Below, piece after piece: positions 1-11,640 of a stretch of DNA of 64,000 bases. A model generated the notes under the pieces. It did no database searches, had not been told where the DNA came from, and worked only from the letters and a program-made list of their open reading frames with translations. How positions within the stretch are numbered: position 1 is the stretch's first letter; each line of letters begins with the position of its first letter. Where the stretch lies: assembly GCF_958298935.1 (NCBI RefSeq), contig NC_084927.1:31818001-31882000 (forward strand), read 5' to 3'. Position numbers and translations under genes: made by a program. The stretch is from Phragmites australis (taxonomy: Eukaryota; Streptophyta; Magnoliopsida; Poales; Poaceae).

Positions 1-3000
1 AATAGTTGGTCTGTCACTGACAAGGGGGATTCTCCTTGTCAAAGCATCTACAAGTACAGTATTCCTTCCCCCAACCTGAAAAGTAGGAAAACCATGAGAA
101 TCCTAATGATAGAGGTGCGAATTAAAGATGGAATAGTGTGGAGACAGTTTACCTTAACATTTATTTTGAGGGCAACATTTGCAAGATACTGCTTGCTCAT
201 CTTGAAAACATGTTTAGTCAGACAACATTGGGAGACCAATCCAAGATCAGTTTCACAGATCCTTTTGAGATCCCCTGAGGAATGAAAGGAATACAAGGCA
301 TTTAACTTTTTGCCAATAATCCAAGGAATAATACTGATGACAAAAAGTATTCGCTGGACAATGTTCGAGTGTCTTTTGGAAGAGAACATACCGTAGAGAG
401 AACCATTATTATCTGGCAATATTACAATCAGCAGGTCAAGTTCCCTGCCCTGTGGTCTCAGTATGTTCATCGCATCTTGATAGCGTGCCTTTAATGCTCT
501 TTCGACATGCTCGGGCCTTGAAGTCACTGGGGGTAGGACAGGTTCAAGTGCAAAGTCCTAGAGGGAAAAGAAATAATATGAATGCAAATGACACAAAATA
601 ACCAAAGTGATAAATATATCATATATCTTTTAATGATATTCAGAGGACAAAGATGTACCATTCCAGATATTTGGCACATGATAGCGAGCTCGTGAGAGAA
701 AACCCTAGCAGCACTATCTTGCACATTTCGAGAGAAATTAATACATGCCCAGTTGCTGACTCTGGCACCATTGACCATTTTCTACCAAAAAAAGAAGAAT
801 ACACACAAGAAAAGGTTATGAGTTTATCAAATGAAACAACAGAAAATAAATATGCAAACAATGGGTAAGCTAAAGGTAGAAATAGATGCTATATAGGTTA
901 AAGTACTGTCAATGGCACAGCATAACCCAAATGACTAATTTTGCAGTGGATATGTGGCATGAAAAATGGTCCTAAACTAACTACCCACGAGAGTAAAAGC
1001 AAGAAAAAAGAGCAAAACACCAGATTATTCAGTGGTTCTTGATAGAGCTTTCTGATTAAATAATGCAAATCCCTCCCTCCCAAAACCCATATGAAACAAG
1101 ACAGGTCATGGAATTGTGAGGCAATGAGATGACAAAAACAAAACAGAGTTACATACCAGTAATGAAATCCTACAGTCATTAGTAGTTATGACAATGAAGC
1201 TTAAAAAAAAACTTATTTGCTTTATTGCTCATTGCAGACGACAACAACAACAATAAAGCTTATTGTATTGCTCGTTGCAGACAACTGCTTAAAAGCAGGT
1301 TATCAAATCCTAGGGTGGCAGCTATACCTCAGTTGCTGGGTTAAGGGTCTGTTTAGTAGAGCTCTCAAACCAGCTCCTAAAGTGGAATCAGTAGGAGCTC
1401 TATCATATGTTAGTTTGCAGTTTTTAACTCCTAGAGTGATTCCGTATGAGTGATTTTCTGAAATGAACTAGATGTTGAGAGCTGAAAAATCAGCTTTCCA
1501 TGATTCACTTCTCTTACAAAATCACTTCCTCCGTAAAGTTTATCCTAGAGAATCACTTTTAGCCACAGAATCACTTCACTCGAAGAATCACTAACTTCCC
1601 ACAGAGAATTTGGATTAGGGGGAGCTCTACCAAACATGTCCTAACTTTCCACAATATTTTTTATCTTGCAAACTATATCATTCTATTTAATTTTGGTATT
1701 GTTCTCCACTTATGTTCAGCATAAGGAAAAAATTTGATTACAACTGAAGAACTCACAGGAAGAATGATTTTATCTTGATTTATCTTAACCAAGCATACCT
1801 TATTCATCATGTTCCATTGGCCAACTCTTGGCAAGACATCCTTCTCTCTCCCACTATCATGGTATTTAAGCTAATTACACAATGGGGGAAAATCCATGTC
1901 AGTAGCTGCGCACAACAAATGCCCAAATATGGAAAGACGAAATGTTGTGATGTTGTTAAACAGTATATGAAAATTCTCTTACCCTTGGGGGAGGCAGAAC
2001 ACGAGCTTCAACTGCTGCAAGACGCTCGTCGATTCTTATGCCAAATTCCTGTGCGTATGGATCTTCATAATATGCATTGTGATGCACAGTCTGATCAAAA
2101 GAGGAAAGGCAAAATAAGGAAGTGATTTACAATCGTTGATTCAGCTGATTAACATTGGTGAATAAAACAACTAATTAAAAGGACAGAAGCAACAAGAGTA
2201 CAAGACCTCTGTGTTCCATAATATTTAATCATTACAGATACATCAACATTTCTGATAAAAACTGATGGCACTTTACACCAGAAAAATATGATTTAACAAC
2301 CATATTAATAATCAAGCAACTGTCATCTTGTATATGTGTATAAACAGTTCAATCCAACAATAAAAAAAGAAACCCAAATCTAACCAGAGATCACATTATA
2401 TGCAAGCAAATGTGTAAGCAGGGCTTCCAAAACTCAAAAGCTAAAAACCATTATACGGGCTTAATTGCAGCATGGTTGAAATCTTGAATTCATGAGATAT
2501 GCATCACAGCACTGATGAACAACTTGCAACAAAAAATATGATCAACAGTCACCTGTAAGATGTCCAGCTCACGCTCTTGAGGGCGCTGGCAAGTCACTTT
2601 CAGTAGAGCAGTAATCTGTTTCTCATTGAGTCGCTTTGAGTAACGCTGTCCTTCAACTATCTTACAGACCTGATATTTCAGAGCCATAAGAAACTTCTGA
2701 TAATATGCTGAAGCTGGATGTAGCATTCAGAAAATCATAGTATAATAAATCAAATTCAATAGAGATAGTTGAAGACACTAACCTCCATAGGCAGATAATT
2801 TGGTCTTTGCTGATTGCCCACTTGCAAGCAAGGTAAAGTGGTGTGCTGAATACTAAAACCATAGGTCTCCAGGAAGTATTGCACCACAGTCTTCACAGTA
2901 CCACGATCATCGACAGGGAATCTGTCGCAGAGAAACCAACAAAACTATGTCAGTTCATTTATCCTTTACGCTATTAGCTCATAAAAGAAAGGGAAGACGC

Positions 3001-4916
3001 ACGTACGATAGCTCTCTTGTTGCTTGTGAGGTGAGGCCAGAAATACGATATTTCCTGCGCATGTTTCCTCGGTGTGTGACCTCAACCTTCACACCTCTCA
3101 GGGCTTTTTTTATCTATGGAGGAAGAAAAATAATGGTAACTCAGTACCCATTAAGCGTAAACCAAAATCGCTATCAACAAATTTAGGTAATGAACCAAAC
3201 CTTCACACGATCAGAATCAGACAATGGTCTAACTGAGATATCTCTGTTAAGAAGCTGAGCAACAAAATCAATCACAGGGAGAGGCTCGAAAAACGCAGTA
3301 GAGGACATATCTGCAAGAGCACACACAAGCAACCTCAATATGCTACGACAAGAGCACTAGTAATTCCATAAACTACACTGGTACACCCAAAGGCCATGTG
3401 AACTAGAATGTAGTGTACTACTAACTATCCTTGCCATGGATCATGTCTAACAACTGAAAGACAAACAATGAAAAATCAAGGTTGGAGTGATAGTATCTAA
3501 CCAATATTCAGTGAAAGGCCCATCTGTGTAGGTCTTATGCTTTGGTAAAAACCGCGCCAACTTTCCAAACCCTCACCAAGTTGCTGGCGCCTCCCTAAGT
3601 TGGGAGAATAAAATGACCTACCAACAGGAGAATACCTATACAAGAAAAAAGAAAGTATCAAGGCTTTGCTAAGAAACATAACTACAAAATATCGCTAGCT
3701 CAAAGTCAAAGATTACCTGGCAGTAGGCAATTCACGTAGTACAATGTCTAGCACTTGAAGAGCTTCTTGAGGAGCATCTGCTTGCCTTCCAGCTAGGAAC
3801 ATAGCCAGATGGTGGAGATCAGCACGGGCAGCAAATTTGATCACCACCCTAAATACTCTCTCGCGCCTTAAAATAGAATGGATGACAGTAGTCAGCACAA
3901 AATTTTGTGTATGTTTTAAATACAGCTCGACAGCAATGTCATACCTTTGCCTGCCTTGGCCACCGCCAAGACTATCTTCCTCATCTTGCAGGTTAATTTC
4001 AAATGTCCTAGAAGCAAATGGCAACGGTCCGGCTGTATAAAGGCTCTTTCTTCCATCGTATGCAGGTAAACGCCCACCCAAATGGGATTGTCTATACAGT
4101 TTTACAAGCTCTCCCATAACAGCACGATTGACACCACGTGAAGCAACCTCAGGCGTGATAGATACCTGATGACAATAGATTGGTGAACAGAAATCACAAA
4201 TCAAAACTAACAGGAATTACATTTTATGAGGAGCTTACATCGTACTGGTGAAGGTCTTTGTCTGGCAGCTCAGCAAAGAAATGATTTGCCTTCACAATGC
4301 ACCTGTCCCCATAAGTCCCCTTACCAGGGCGCAACGGGAATCTAACCGATTTGCTTGATGCTGGTGCCACTTGAATATCTTGGCTGGTGGAAGTCTGACC
4401 ACGAATAGCAAGTTGCTGAAACTGTTGTTGGACTTGCCCAGCGCTCACCTCTGCCACAGGCTGTGAGGATGAGCCAGGTCCCGATGGGGATGGTGAAACC
4501 AACGGGGCTTGATACTGGACATATGGGGCTTGGTGCAGCTCGGGAACTGTTCTGGATGGACCTGGAGGAACATTTCGTTCAGCACTACCTCCCCTATGCC
4601 CGCCATAGTATGGCTGTGGCATGCCTCCTCTGGGGCATGGACCACCACGTCCTTGGTACTCACGTGGGTGATACTCAGGTGGCCCACCACCCTGGTGATG
4701 TGGACCTGGCCCGCCACGGCCCTGGTAATGGCCACCACGGCCCTGGTGTTGCCCGCCACCACGGCCACCCTGTTGAGGCACCCAACTGCGTCCTCCCCCA
4801 TGTTGTCTCTCAGCTCGCTGTGAACCTTGTCCAGAAGCTCCCGAAGCCTCCCCGGAAGTTTCTCCAGAACTGCCAGGGCCAGTTCTTTTCTTCCTCACCA
4901 TGATGGGCTCTGGCAT
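1..4916 (-). CDS. AGO1: AGO1-class ARGONAUTE, 5' part (3' end off the window)
   Basis: Small-RNA effector that binds miRNAs and slices or represses targets in cytoplasm and nucleus. Fourteen coding exons were read on the minus strand: 4239-4916, 3945-4165, 3717-3866, 3502-3635, 3201-3310, 3007-3113, 2783-2921, 2553-2669, 1983-2090, 1799-1870, 659-781, 392-557, 153-274 and 1-75 (open). All introns are GT-AG and phases agree, giving 774 codons of a family usually near 1,050-1,120 residues. Residues 1-190 are a Gly/Gln/Arg-rich tail with repeated QGRGG. The ARGONAUTE N domain follows, then linker 1, PAZ (about 395-515), linker 2 and MID (from about 613, with the [10 protein letters not shown] segment). 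The frame reaches the window edge at SDRPTI, just before the first PIWI catalytic Asp, so slicer residues are not visible. The start is the first in-frame ATG; a second Met at codon 6 (4901) precedes VRKKRTGPG and is an alternative start. Assignment to the AGO1 clade is strong; the exact paralog is not resolved. Confidence 0.96.
1345..1641. mobile_element. Tourist-like MITE in an AGO1 intron
   Basis: A 297-bp element with terminal inverted repeats (GGGTCTGTTTAGTAGAGCTC at the left, the complement of GGACATGTTTGGTAGAGCTC at the right), flanked by the 3-bp direct repeat TAA (1342-1344 and 1642-1644). It sits in the intron between the exons at 1799-1870 and 659-781. TIR sequence and TAA/TTA duplication fit PIF/Harbinger-derived Tourist MITEs. 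A diverged relative is at about 46999-47277. Confidence 0.8.
4526..4546 (-). promoter_or_regulatory. miR168 complementary site in AGO1 coding exon
   Basis: On the plus strand these 21 bases read like the grass miR168 guide with about four mismatches; the run GCTTGGTGCAG and the block CGGGA are intact. On the mRNA strand it is the classic AGO1 site encoding the peptide VPELHQAP. Known biology: miR168 loaded in AGO1 represses AGO1 mRNA, a feedback loop. The mismatches at guide positions 1-2, 14 and 21 were counted against the guide recalled from general knowledge. Confidence 0.88.
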
Positions 4917-7150
4917 GACAGGAATACATCAAGACTGAGGGATTATAAAAATAATAATTTATAAAGACTTTAACATGAAGAAAAAGATAACAGTGAAGAA
5001 GAAAAAACTTATCAAGAAAAATGCGGATTGAATGAGCAAAAACCTATCAAGGAAAAGAATGAGCCCATTTCTCATTTACAACTAAAAGTACAGCCATTCT
5101 ACCAAATCCCAAGACCTAACACAGAATGTAACATCTGCAGTTTGTTCGTGCAACAATCTATTTTACATTTAGACATCATCATCGATCATCATCAAGAAGC
5201 AAAGTTTATCGAACAACACCACAATGGGATAAACTCCACAGTCGAATAAACTGATTCAAGTCAAGTCATGTGAAGAAATGATGCAGAAGGATGTTGGATG
5301 ATATGCATGAGAATGCGTAAAATAGATTAGATACCACAACACAATGCAAATTTTATCTCTGTCAAAAAAATTTAAAAAACAGAATGTTGTATACTGAGGA
5401 TAATTGCAACAGCTCACACAGAATAAAGAAAATGTGTTGTTTCAATGCAACACAAATAGAAGATCAGCTTTTAACAAACTGCATCCAGGTATTGTCAACA
5501 GAACACATTAAAACATATGGAGAACAACATCATACAAATTTGTGCCCATGAGAAATGAACCAACTTACCATAACACAAACAAAAAGGAAAAGAGAGTAAG
5601 CATGTAAGAAAGGGGATGCAAGTTCACAAGTATTAGGAGATAAAACTTGGGGGGGGGGGGGGGGGGAGCTGGTGCCATTTTCTTTGGCTTTTAGGCCTTC
5701 TTTGTTTCCTTTTTTTCCCTTGTTGCTATGATTGGAGGCAAACCTCTATTTAACAGAAAGTGAACAAGTACAAGGTTAGGAAAATGTAAGTAAGATCATA
5801 TCATCCAAAGTACGGCCACCTAGGTGTCCCCTGAAATTATTTTACTAATATAAGCACGATAGCCTAAAGCACATATATAGCCAAGAAATAAACAGAATCA
5901 AGCATTCACATTTTCCAGTAGTATAAAGAATTATACTTTCTTTCAAAACAGATGATCTATGTGATATACACACCGTGGGGATGTGCAACCTGCACCAAAA
6001 GACCAGAAGAAACGTATGAATGAGACATATCCAGCACCTGAAAATGAAGCACTACAGCTACACACGAAATGATCAGAATCCTATTACTAAAGAATTAGCT
6101 TATGTGGTGTTTTTAAGTTCGCTTGCATGTTTCTAGCTATCACTTTTAATAGAATGGCTTGGGATCACATCAAACATTTTGAATGTTACTATTAAGTATT
6201 AACACTTTGATCAACCTAACACACTACAGCTTATCGGCGAACCAACATAGCAACAGCTTTTTGCAATGAATGTATCCTTGAGTCGGAGGAAATTATATAC
6301 TTTGCGCTTGCACTTGTAATCAAGGTTGATAGTTCACACTAAGTGGGAAAAAACATCAAACATTAGGCGCGAACTGATGTCTAGAGCGCATCCGCATTCT
6401 TGGCCGGGGCTGGAATTTCACTCAAGACTTCATGATGCATAGAAACGAACCCTCGTTTATTTGCCAGAGATAAAAGTAAAAACAGCCTCCTAAACCCCGA
6501 TTAACCACACACATAAACAGAGTGGACTTTTTACCATAACGTAGAGCAAGATAAAAACAGAAGCATACACGTGTAACGAGCAGAAGGAAATAAGACTAAA
6601 TTAATATGTTGAGACTTGACAGTATCAGGCGAGCACTTCGCCCAAACATAAGCTCTTGAGACCTGAAGGAACAGAGCTTTCTTATCTCACACAGCAACTC
6701 ACGCCTCCCATGCCACGTTAGCGCTCAGCCTCAACAATCGAAGACGATCACAAAAACACGAGCAAATCGTCAAGCACTCATCGGATCAGCTCGCGACGAG
6801 CTAGAACCGCCCAAATCGACCAACAGACCCCGCCAAATCCAGCGGCACCCTCTCGGAACTCACACAAGCACCAACACCGCCGCAACGCAGCAACCCAGCC
6901 CCGAAACGATCGACGCTACACAACCCACAACGGAATCAGCGAGGCAAGATGGAGAGAGCAGCAGATCTAGCAGTGAGCGGGAGAGATACCGGAGCAAGCT
7001 CGGCGGACGGCGGTGGCGGATGGGAACAGAGCGGGGCTCCCAACTCCACTAAAAACTCTCGCTACTGCCGCAGCGCTGCTGCTGGGTGCTCCCCTGCGCG
7101 TCCACCACCACCTCTCCGCCTTTTTTTGAGGAGGAGGGGGAAGACGACGG
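4917..7150 (-). other. AGO1 5'-UTR: untranslated exon(s) and long leader intron
   Basis: Coding exon 1 has a good acceptor (CTCAG) at 4935-4939, only 18 bases upstream of the ATG, so the leader is spliced. A plausible upstream untranslated exon lies at about 6990-7150, with a donor CCG/GTATCT reading leftward from 6990. The roughly 2-kb intron between is AT-rich and contains a run of about 19 G on the plus strand (about 5650-5668). No open frame in it looks coding. The 5' end is not exactly placed. Confidence 0.55.
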
Positions 7151-7670
7151 CCGCTTGTGGTTGTTAATTAGCAGCAGCAGTACGGCGCACTGGGGAAAGC
7201 GCCGAAGCGAGCGAGGGCAAGGCAGGCAGAGCAGGGCGCCCGTGTCAGGTCAGATCGCGGGGCGGGGCGGGTCGCCTCGCCCTGAACCCGGTAATCCAGG
7301 GCGCACCCGTTTTGAGTGGGATTAGGGGCGAACGTGGGATGCCGCTGACGAGATTAGGGGCGAACGTGGGATGCCGCTGACAGCGTGGGGCCGAGGAGGT
7401 CTCTGGGGCGTGATTGGCTGGGAGCGCCTCGGGCGCGACGCCACCGGTGGGATTAGTGGGACTAATCAGCCATTTATTAGGCACAAACCACAGGGGGCCC
7501 GGGTGTCAGGAGTGGATAATTGTGCCCCCTCGCTCCTGTTGTTCCCCAGGGCCCGGGAACGTTTCGATTGCTGATTGGATCGCCTCGCTTTTGTGTCCCG
7601 CGCGATACGCGATCAAATACGATTCATCTTCAGGCGTGTACGCCTGAATGGGAGGTGCAAGCTAAAGACC
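7151..7670 (-). promoter_or_regulatory. AGO1 promoter-proximal region with 32-bp tandem duplication
   Basis: GC-rich sequence upstream of the AGO1 leader. A unit beginning ATTAGGGGCGAACGTGGGAT occurs twice, at 7321 and 7353, a 32-bp period with essentially identical copies. No clear TATA box was found. Open frames here are short, overlap on both strands and lack family resemblance. Confidence 0.5.
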
Positions 7671-7890
7671 TCAGTGGCTGTTTGGTTGTTGCCTCAGCAG
7701 ACCAGTTAAAATTTAGTTATATCTAATAAATTTGATCAAAATTTAGTTGTATCTTGAAATTTTTGATTGTCATTTAAATTTTTTCTATAATAAAGTTAGA
7801 TAAAATTTTGACGTTCAAAATAGCTGTTCTAATATTTGACCGGCTAAAATTGTGGCTCTTAAACCAAACATTATTAGTTGTCTTGATTTT
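7670..7890. mobile_element. Decayed MITE-like segment
   Basis: AT-rich block bounded by a left end containing GGCTGTTTGGTTG and a right end whose complement contains AATGTTTGGTTTAAGAGCC, which are loosely inverted. This resembles the TGTTTGG-type termini of grass MITEs. No target duplication was seen, so the family is not assigned. Confidence 0.35.
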
Positions 7891-8520
7891 AGTATGATGG
7901 TAATTTTAACGTGACTAAATTTTAACTCAACTTTTTCACATATCAGGTTCCGCGATCACGGATTCACGGACGAGAAGTTATCAACGGCCGTGAGGTGCCG
8001 GCCGCAACTGTGCAAGTGCGTAATGGGCTGGGTTGTTCGCCAGTGGTGGGTCACTGTCACTGCCATCTAGTTTTGGCTAAGCCGTTCAGGCCCGTAAAAG
8101 GGAGAGGAATGGGTCAATGGGCGCCGCTCGATGCAACAGCAGTAGCATTTGCCATCGCACCCAACGGGCGCAGACCTACGGCAACCCCACCGGATCGATG
8201 GCCCAGATCGGCTCCGTTTGCGGGGCGCACGCGCAGGTGCGTGGGGCACCACCAAACTGTTCACGTAGCTCGCTCAGCCGCCGCACACTTTCTGAACGAC
8301 ACCACGGGCCCACGGGAACGCACGGTCCCAGCAGGCAGCGAGAGGTCGACCGTGAGAGTGCGCGGCGCAAGCCGCCCGGTGGATAGGCCATCGAACGGCA
8401 GCTGGGGCCCGCCGGGAAGTCCGTACCGGGCGCGCGGCCAGCCCAGCCGTTCCTCTGCTGGGCCCGCGGCGCGATGACGGAGACGAGTGGAGCCCACAGC
8501 ACAGGTAGGGGTGAGGCGGG
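7891..8520. other. Gene-free GC-rich interval
   Basis: About 600 bp, GC-rich from 7950. Frames up to 160 codons are open at once on both strands, which is what high GC gives. The translations are Arg/Pro/Ser-rich and low in complexity, with no recognisable domain. No gene is called. Confidence 0.5.
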
Positions 8521-8630
8521 GACCAGGCTAAGATTTTTTATTACTATATGTTTTAACTTAAATCCGAATATTACATATATGCAAGGGCGACAGGTTTAGA
8601 TAAAATAAAAACGCAGCGTTCAAATATAGT

Positions 8631-8877
8631 CAAAATTCAAAACATTATCGAAATAATTATGAACAATTCTTAAAACAAATTGTGGTGTAGAGGATGCTAT
8701 CATCTAGTTAAAAAAATCAAACAAAAATATACCTTGTAAGATGAGAAAAAAAGATAAATTTTAAAAATATTTGTTTGAGTTAAAAAAAAAATAGAGCACT
8801 AGATTCTAGCATCATCTACACAATAAAATTTTCTTTTAAAATTTTTCATAATTATTTCGATAGTGATTTGAATTTTG
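8631..8877. repeat. Foldback (hairpin) element, arms of about 80 bp
   Basis: The left arm 8631-8709 (starting CAAAATTCAAAACATTATCG) is nearly the reverse complement of the right arm 8798-8877, with an AT-rich loop of about 90 bp. Similarity is roughly 80 percent by eye. It lies inside a wider AT-rich stretch (8530-9010). The shape is that of a foldback MITE; no target duplication was identified. Confidence 0.7.
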
Positions 8878-9089
8878 AGACAAATTTCAGAGATATGTAA
8901 AATATGACCCATAAGATGAGAAAAAAACATAAATTTCAGAGACATATCGTCTTTTTAAAGAAACAGAGTATAAAATTATAAAATTTAAAAACAGACAAAT
9001 ATAAAAAATCAGCTAAGGGCAGTGCCCAGTGGGCTGCCTCGTGCCTCGTGCCTCGTGGCCAGAATCACCCGGCCTTTCTCTAAATTCTC

Positions 9090-10086
9090 CCGTACGGTAC
9101 CTATAGACAGTGATCAATTAAGCAAATAGGTGTATTTATAAAGGAATATGTTTTTTTAAACGACTTCATATTATTTTATCGTATCTATTGGAGAATAATA
9201 TGTCCCTCTAATAACACCTCCCCATCGTATATATATAAAAACGGTTCATTGAATCGATACCAGACCTTTATTTTCTCTACATTACAATCATACTCGCAAT
9301 ATGTTATCAGTATCAATCATTATCTATGAAGATAATTCTACATATATTATTCAAATACATATATATTATATAAAAATAATATAACCAAACATATTGCTCT
9401 TAAATTATTCTATCCTCGTAATAGAGATATACAAATCTTGCAAACTAAATCATATAATTTATTCTCTAAGCTAGTACCAACTTCCACGTTCTAAATATTC
9501 ATATAATTGGTGTATGATGATTCCAAGATTTGTAAGGTTTATAAAGAGTTTATTCCTAAATAATAACTTGTTCATAATTATATTGTATTTTTTTTCTTTT
9601 ATGAGTTTTTCCTATACGATTTTTCATATAAAATTTTTAATAAGGTAATATCTACACAAGATCATATATCATATCTCTTATTTCCCTTTTAGTGTTTTTA
9701 AAAGAGATATCAATTGTTCTCTGAACTCGCTTATAAATTTTTCTTTTAAAGGTTTCTTATATGAGTTTACAAAGAGATAATAATTAATATATGTTGTATT
9801 ATTTTCTTCTTATTTTTTCACTGAATTTTAAAGAGTTTTAACAGCATATCACTATTATTCATTTTATTTTCCTAAGAAGTTTTATCGTATCTATTATATT
9901 ATTTTCTCCTCGTATTTTTTCTACAGAGTTTTAGAGAAGTTTTCAACAATAAACTTATATTATGGATAATTGATAAGGGGAGTGTTAAAATTTAATTACA
10001 TATAGTGATTAATTAGTAAATAGATGTCTTTACCAAAAAGATATGTTTTATAGTAAAGAGATTTCATAGCAAGCCTACTCGCAATA
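9090..10086 (+). mobile_element. TRIM-like short LTR element (candidate)
   Basis: Two diverged direct repeats bracket the block: about 9090-9301 and 9983-10086. They share AGTGATYAATTA..AAATAG near their starts and ACTCGCAATA at their ends. The right copy follows a purine tract (AAGGGGAG) and begins TGTTAAAATT, as a 3' LTR after a polypurine tract does. The left copy is followed by TTATCAGTATCA, loosely like an initiator-Met tRNA primer site. The 680-bp interior has no open frame, so the element would be non-autonomous. The 3' repeat is shortened. Confidence 0.5.
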
Positions 10087-11640
10087 GATCCGATGCCGTT
10101 CGAGCTAGCTACACGCCTGAGAGCTAGGTACTACCTCGCTCTCCGCTGCACTCGTACAGTTGCAGCCTTGCCGTCCAAGTATCGTTATCAAGCTAGTAAG
10201 TATTGCTGTATCTGGTACCAGTGTTTGATTTATCGATAGTAAAAATTTATTTAAGGTTATCAATAAACATGATTTTTAAATTTATTAAAATTCTATCGGT
10301 GATAAATAAATTTTTTCGATCAAAATTCAAAAGAAAAAAACTGAATTTCTAAAAAAAAATAACACCAATTGTCCTCAAACCATTTAATATAAATAAAATA
10401 TATATAATAATATAGAAATGAGAAAGTATCACTAATTTAAAGATAAAACAGCAATAATATACTAGTGTGGTGCTAGGTAGGAATTAAAAAACAAAAAAAT
10501 TGGACGATAAAAAAAATATCAAGTCCAACCGGTAAAACAAAAATATAGAAATGCTATCGCCAATAAATTTTTCCCTGTATCTACTGAGTGATGTATGATA
10601 CAGCAGTTATCAGTCTGTATCACGTCGTACGCCACGCCCGTCGTTTTTGGTTTTGGTAGAGAGTCGAGACAGGTCATCGTCCTTCAGAATTCAGACCAAG
10701 GGGCTCACAGTGAACTCTCTTTTTTCCGAATACACAGTGAACAGATTTGCTGGGGGACCAATGTGCTGGATCGTTCAGTCCCAACTCCTACAGGACTGTG
10801 TTTCGTTGTTCCGAGAATCTTTGTAAGTAAAGAAATTCGTTCGCTAAATTAAACGTTGTTAACAGTTATTCTAGATTCCCCCCCCCCCCCCCCCCTTTGG
10901 TTTCCTGCAGTCTCTGGGAGTCATATCTTACGTTCAAGTAAGTGTAGACTTGAGCGTTGTTTTTCTAAGGTAATGTGTTGCCAAAAAAACAAATCGACGG
11001 AGATGGTGATGTGGCCAAATACAGAAGGTGTGTTGGCAGCGGTAGAAAAAATTAGGGCTTAAGTAACGGATAAAGTCCTTATTTGTAATTGTAATCGAGC
11101 GAAATCTCTAGTTTTGCTATCATCAAGGTTTGTCTAGACCCACGTGTTATTAAGATAGCATATAAAGTCTTAGGATAAAAACTTATCCCTAATAAAAACC
11201 CTTTAAAAAATTAAATGATCGAAAGGTGAAAAAAAGGCAACAGACAAGCTACGGCTTAGAGTCATACTGTTCAGTGCATTTAATAGATTAGTTCCTAGCA
11301 TAAGAGAATTCAACTATCAGGCTTATGGCAAAGTCTAATTTACTAGAGCACAGGATTTTTTTAAGTTAGTATTGGTATCATACAATGTAGAATAAGTAAT
11401 AGCTCGTAAGAACAGGGGCAGGACCACGTTACCAGGGTATAAAGTACGCCAGATAATTTATTATTTTTTAATAATTTATTATATATAGTAATTTATATAA
11501 TATCTCATTGCGTAACATGTGAAGCACCCGATCATTTTTTTTCATTCTCCGACACCCGATCATCTTTTTCCTTCCTCCGGCACGGCTCCGGAAGACAAAT
11601 TAACTGCGACGGAATCATCCGGTACTACTGCAAATACACT
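10087..11640. other. Gene-free interval
   Basis: AT-rich DNA with short A/T runs, two local inverted matches around GATTTATCGATAG (10225) and CTATCGGTGATAAAT (10297), a run of about 18 C at 10877-10894, and a short 85-codon frame (10595-10852) without features. It may contain decayed MITEs. No gene is supported. Confidence 0.5.

Noticed and set aside
4463..4903. 146-codon and 104-codon plus-strand frames over AGO1 exon 1
   Set aside because: Antisense shadows of the Gly/Gln-rich AGO1 tail; no family resemblance and the sense frame is clearly coding.
5650..5668. Run of about 19 G (and C run at 10877-10894)
   Set aside because: Simple homopolymers; length is uncertain in sequencing and no function follows.
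8176..8502. Overlapping 108- and 160-codon frames at 8.0-8.5 kb
   Set aside because: Low-complexity GC-driven frames on both strands with no recognisable protein.
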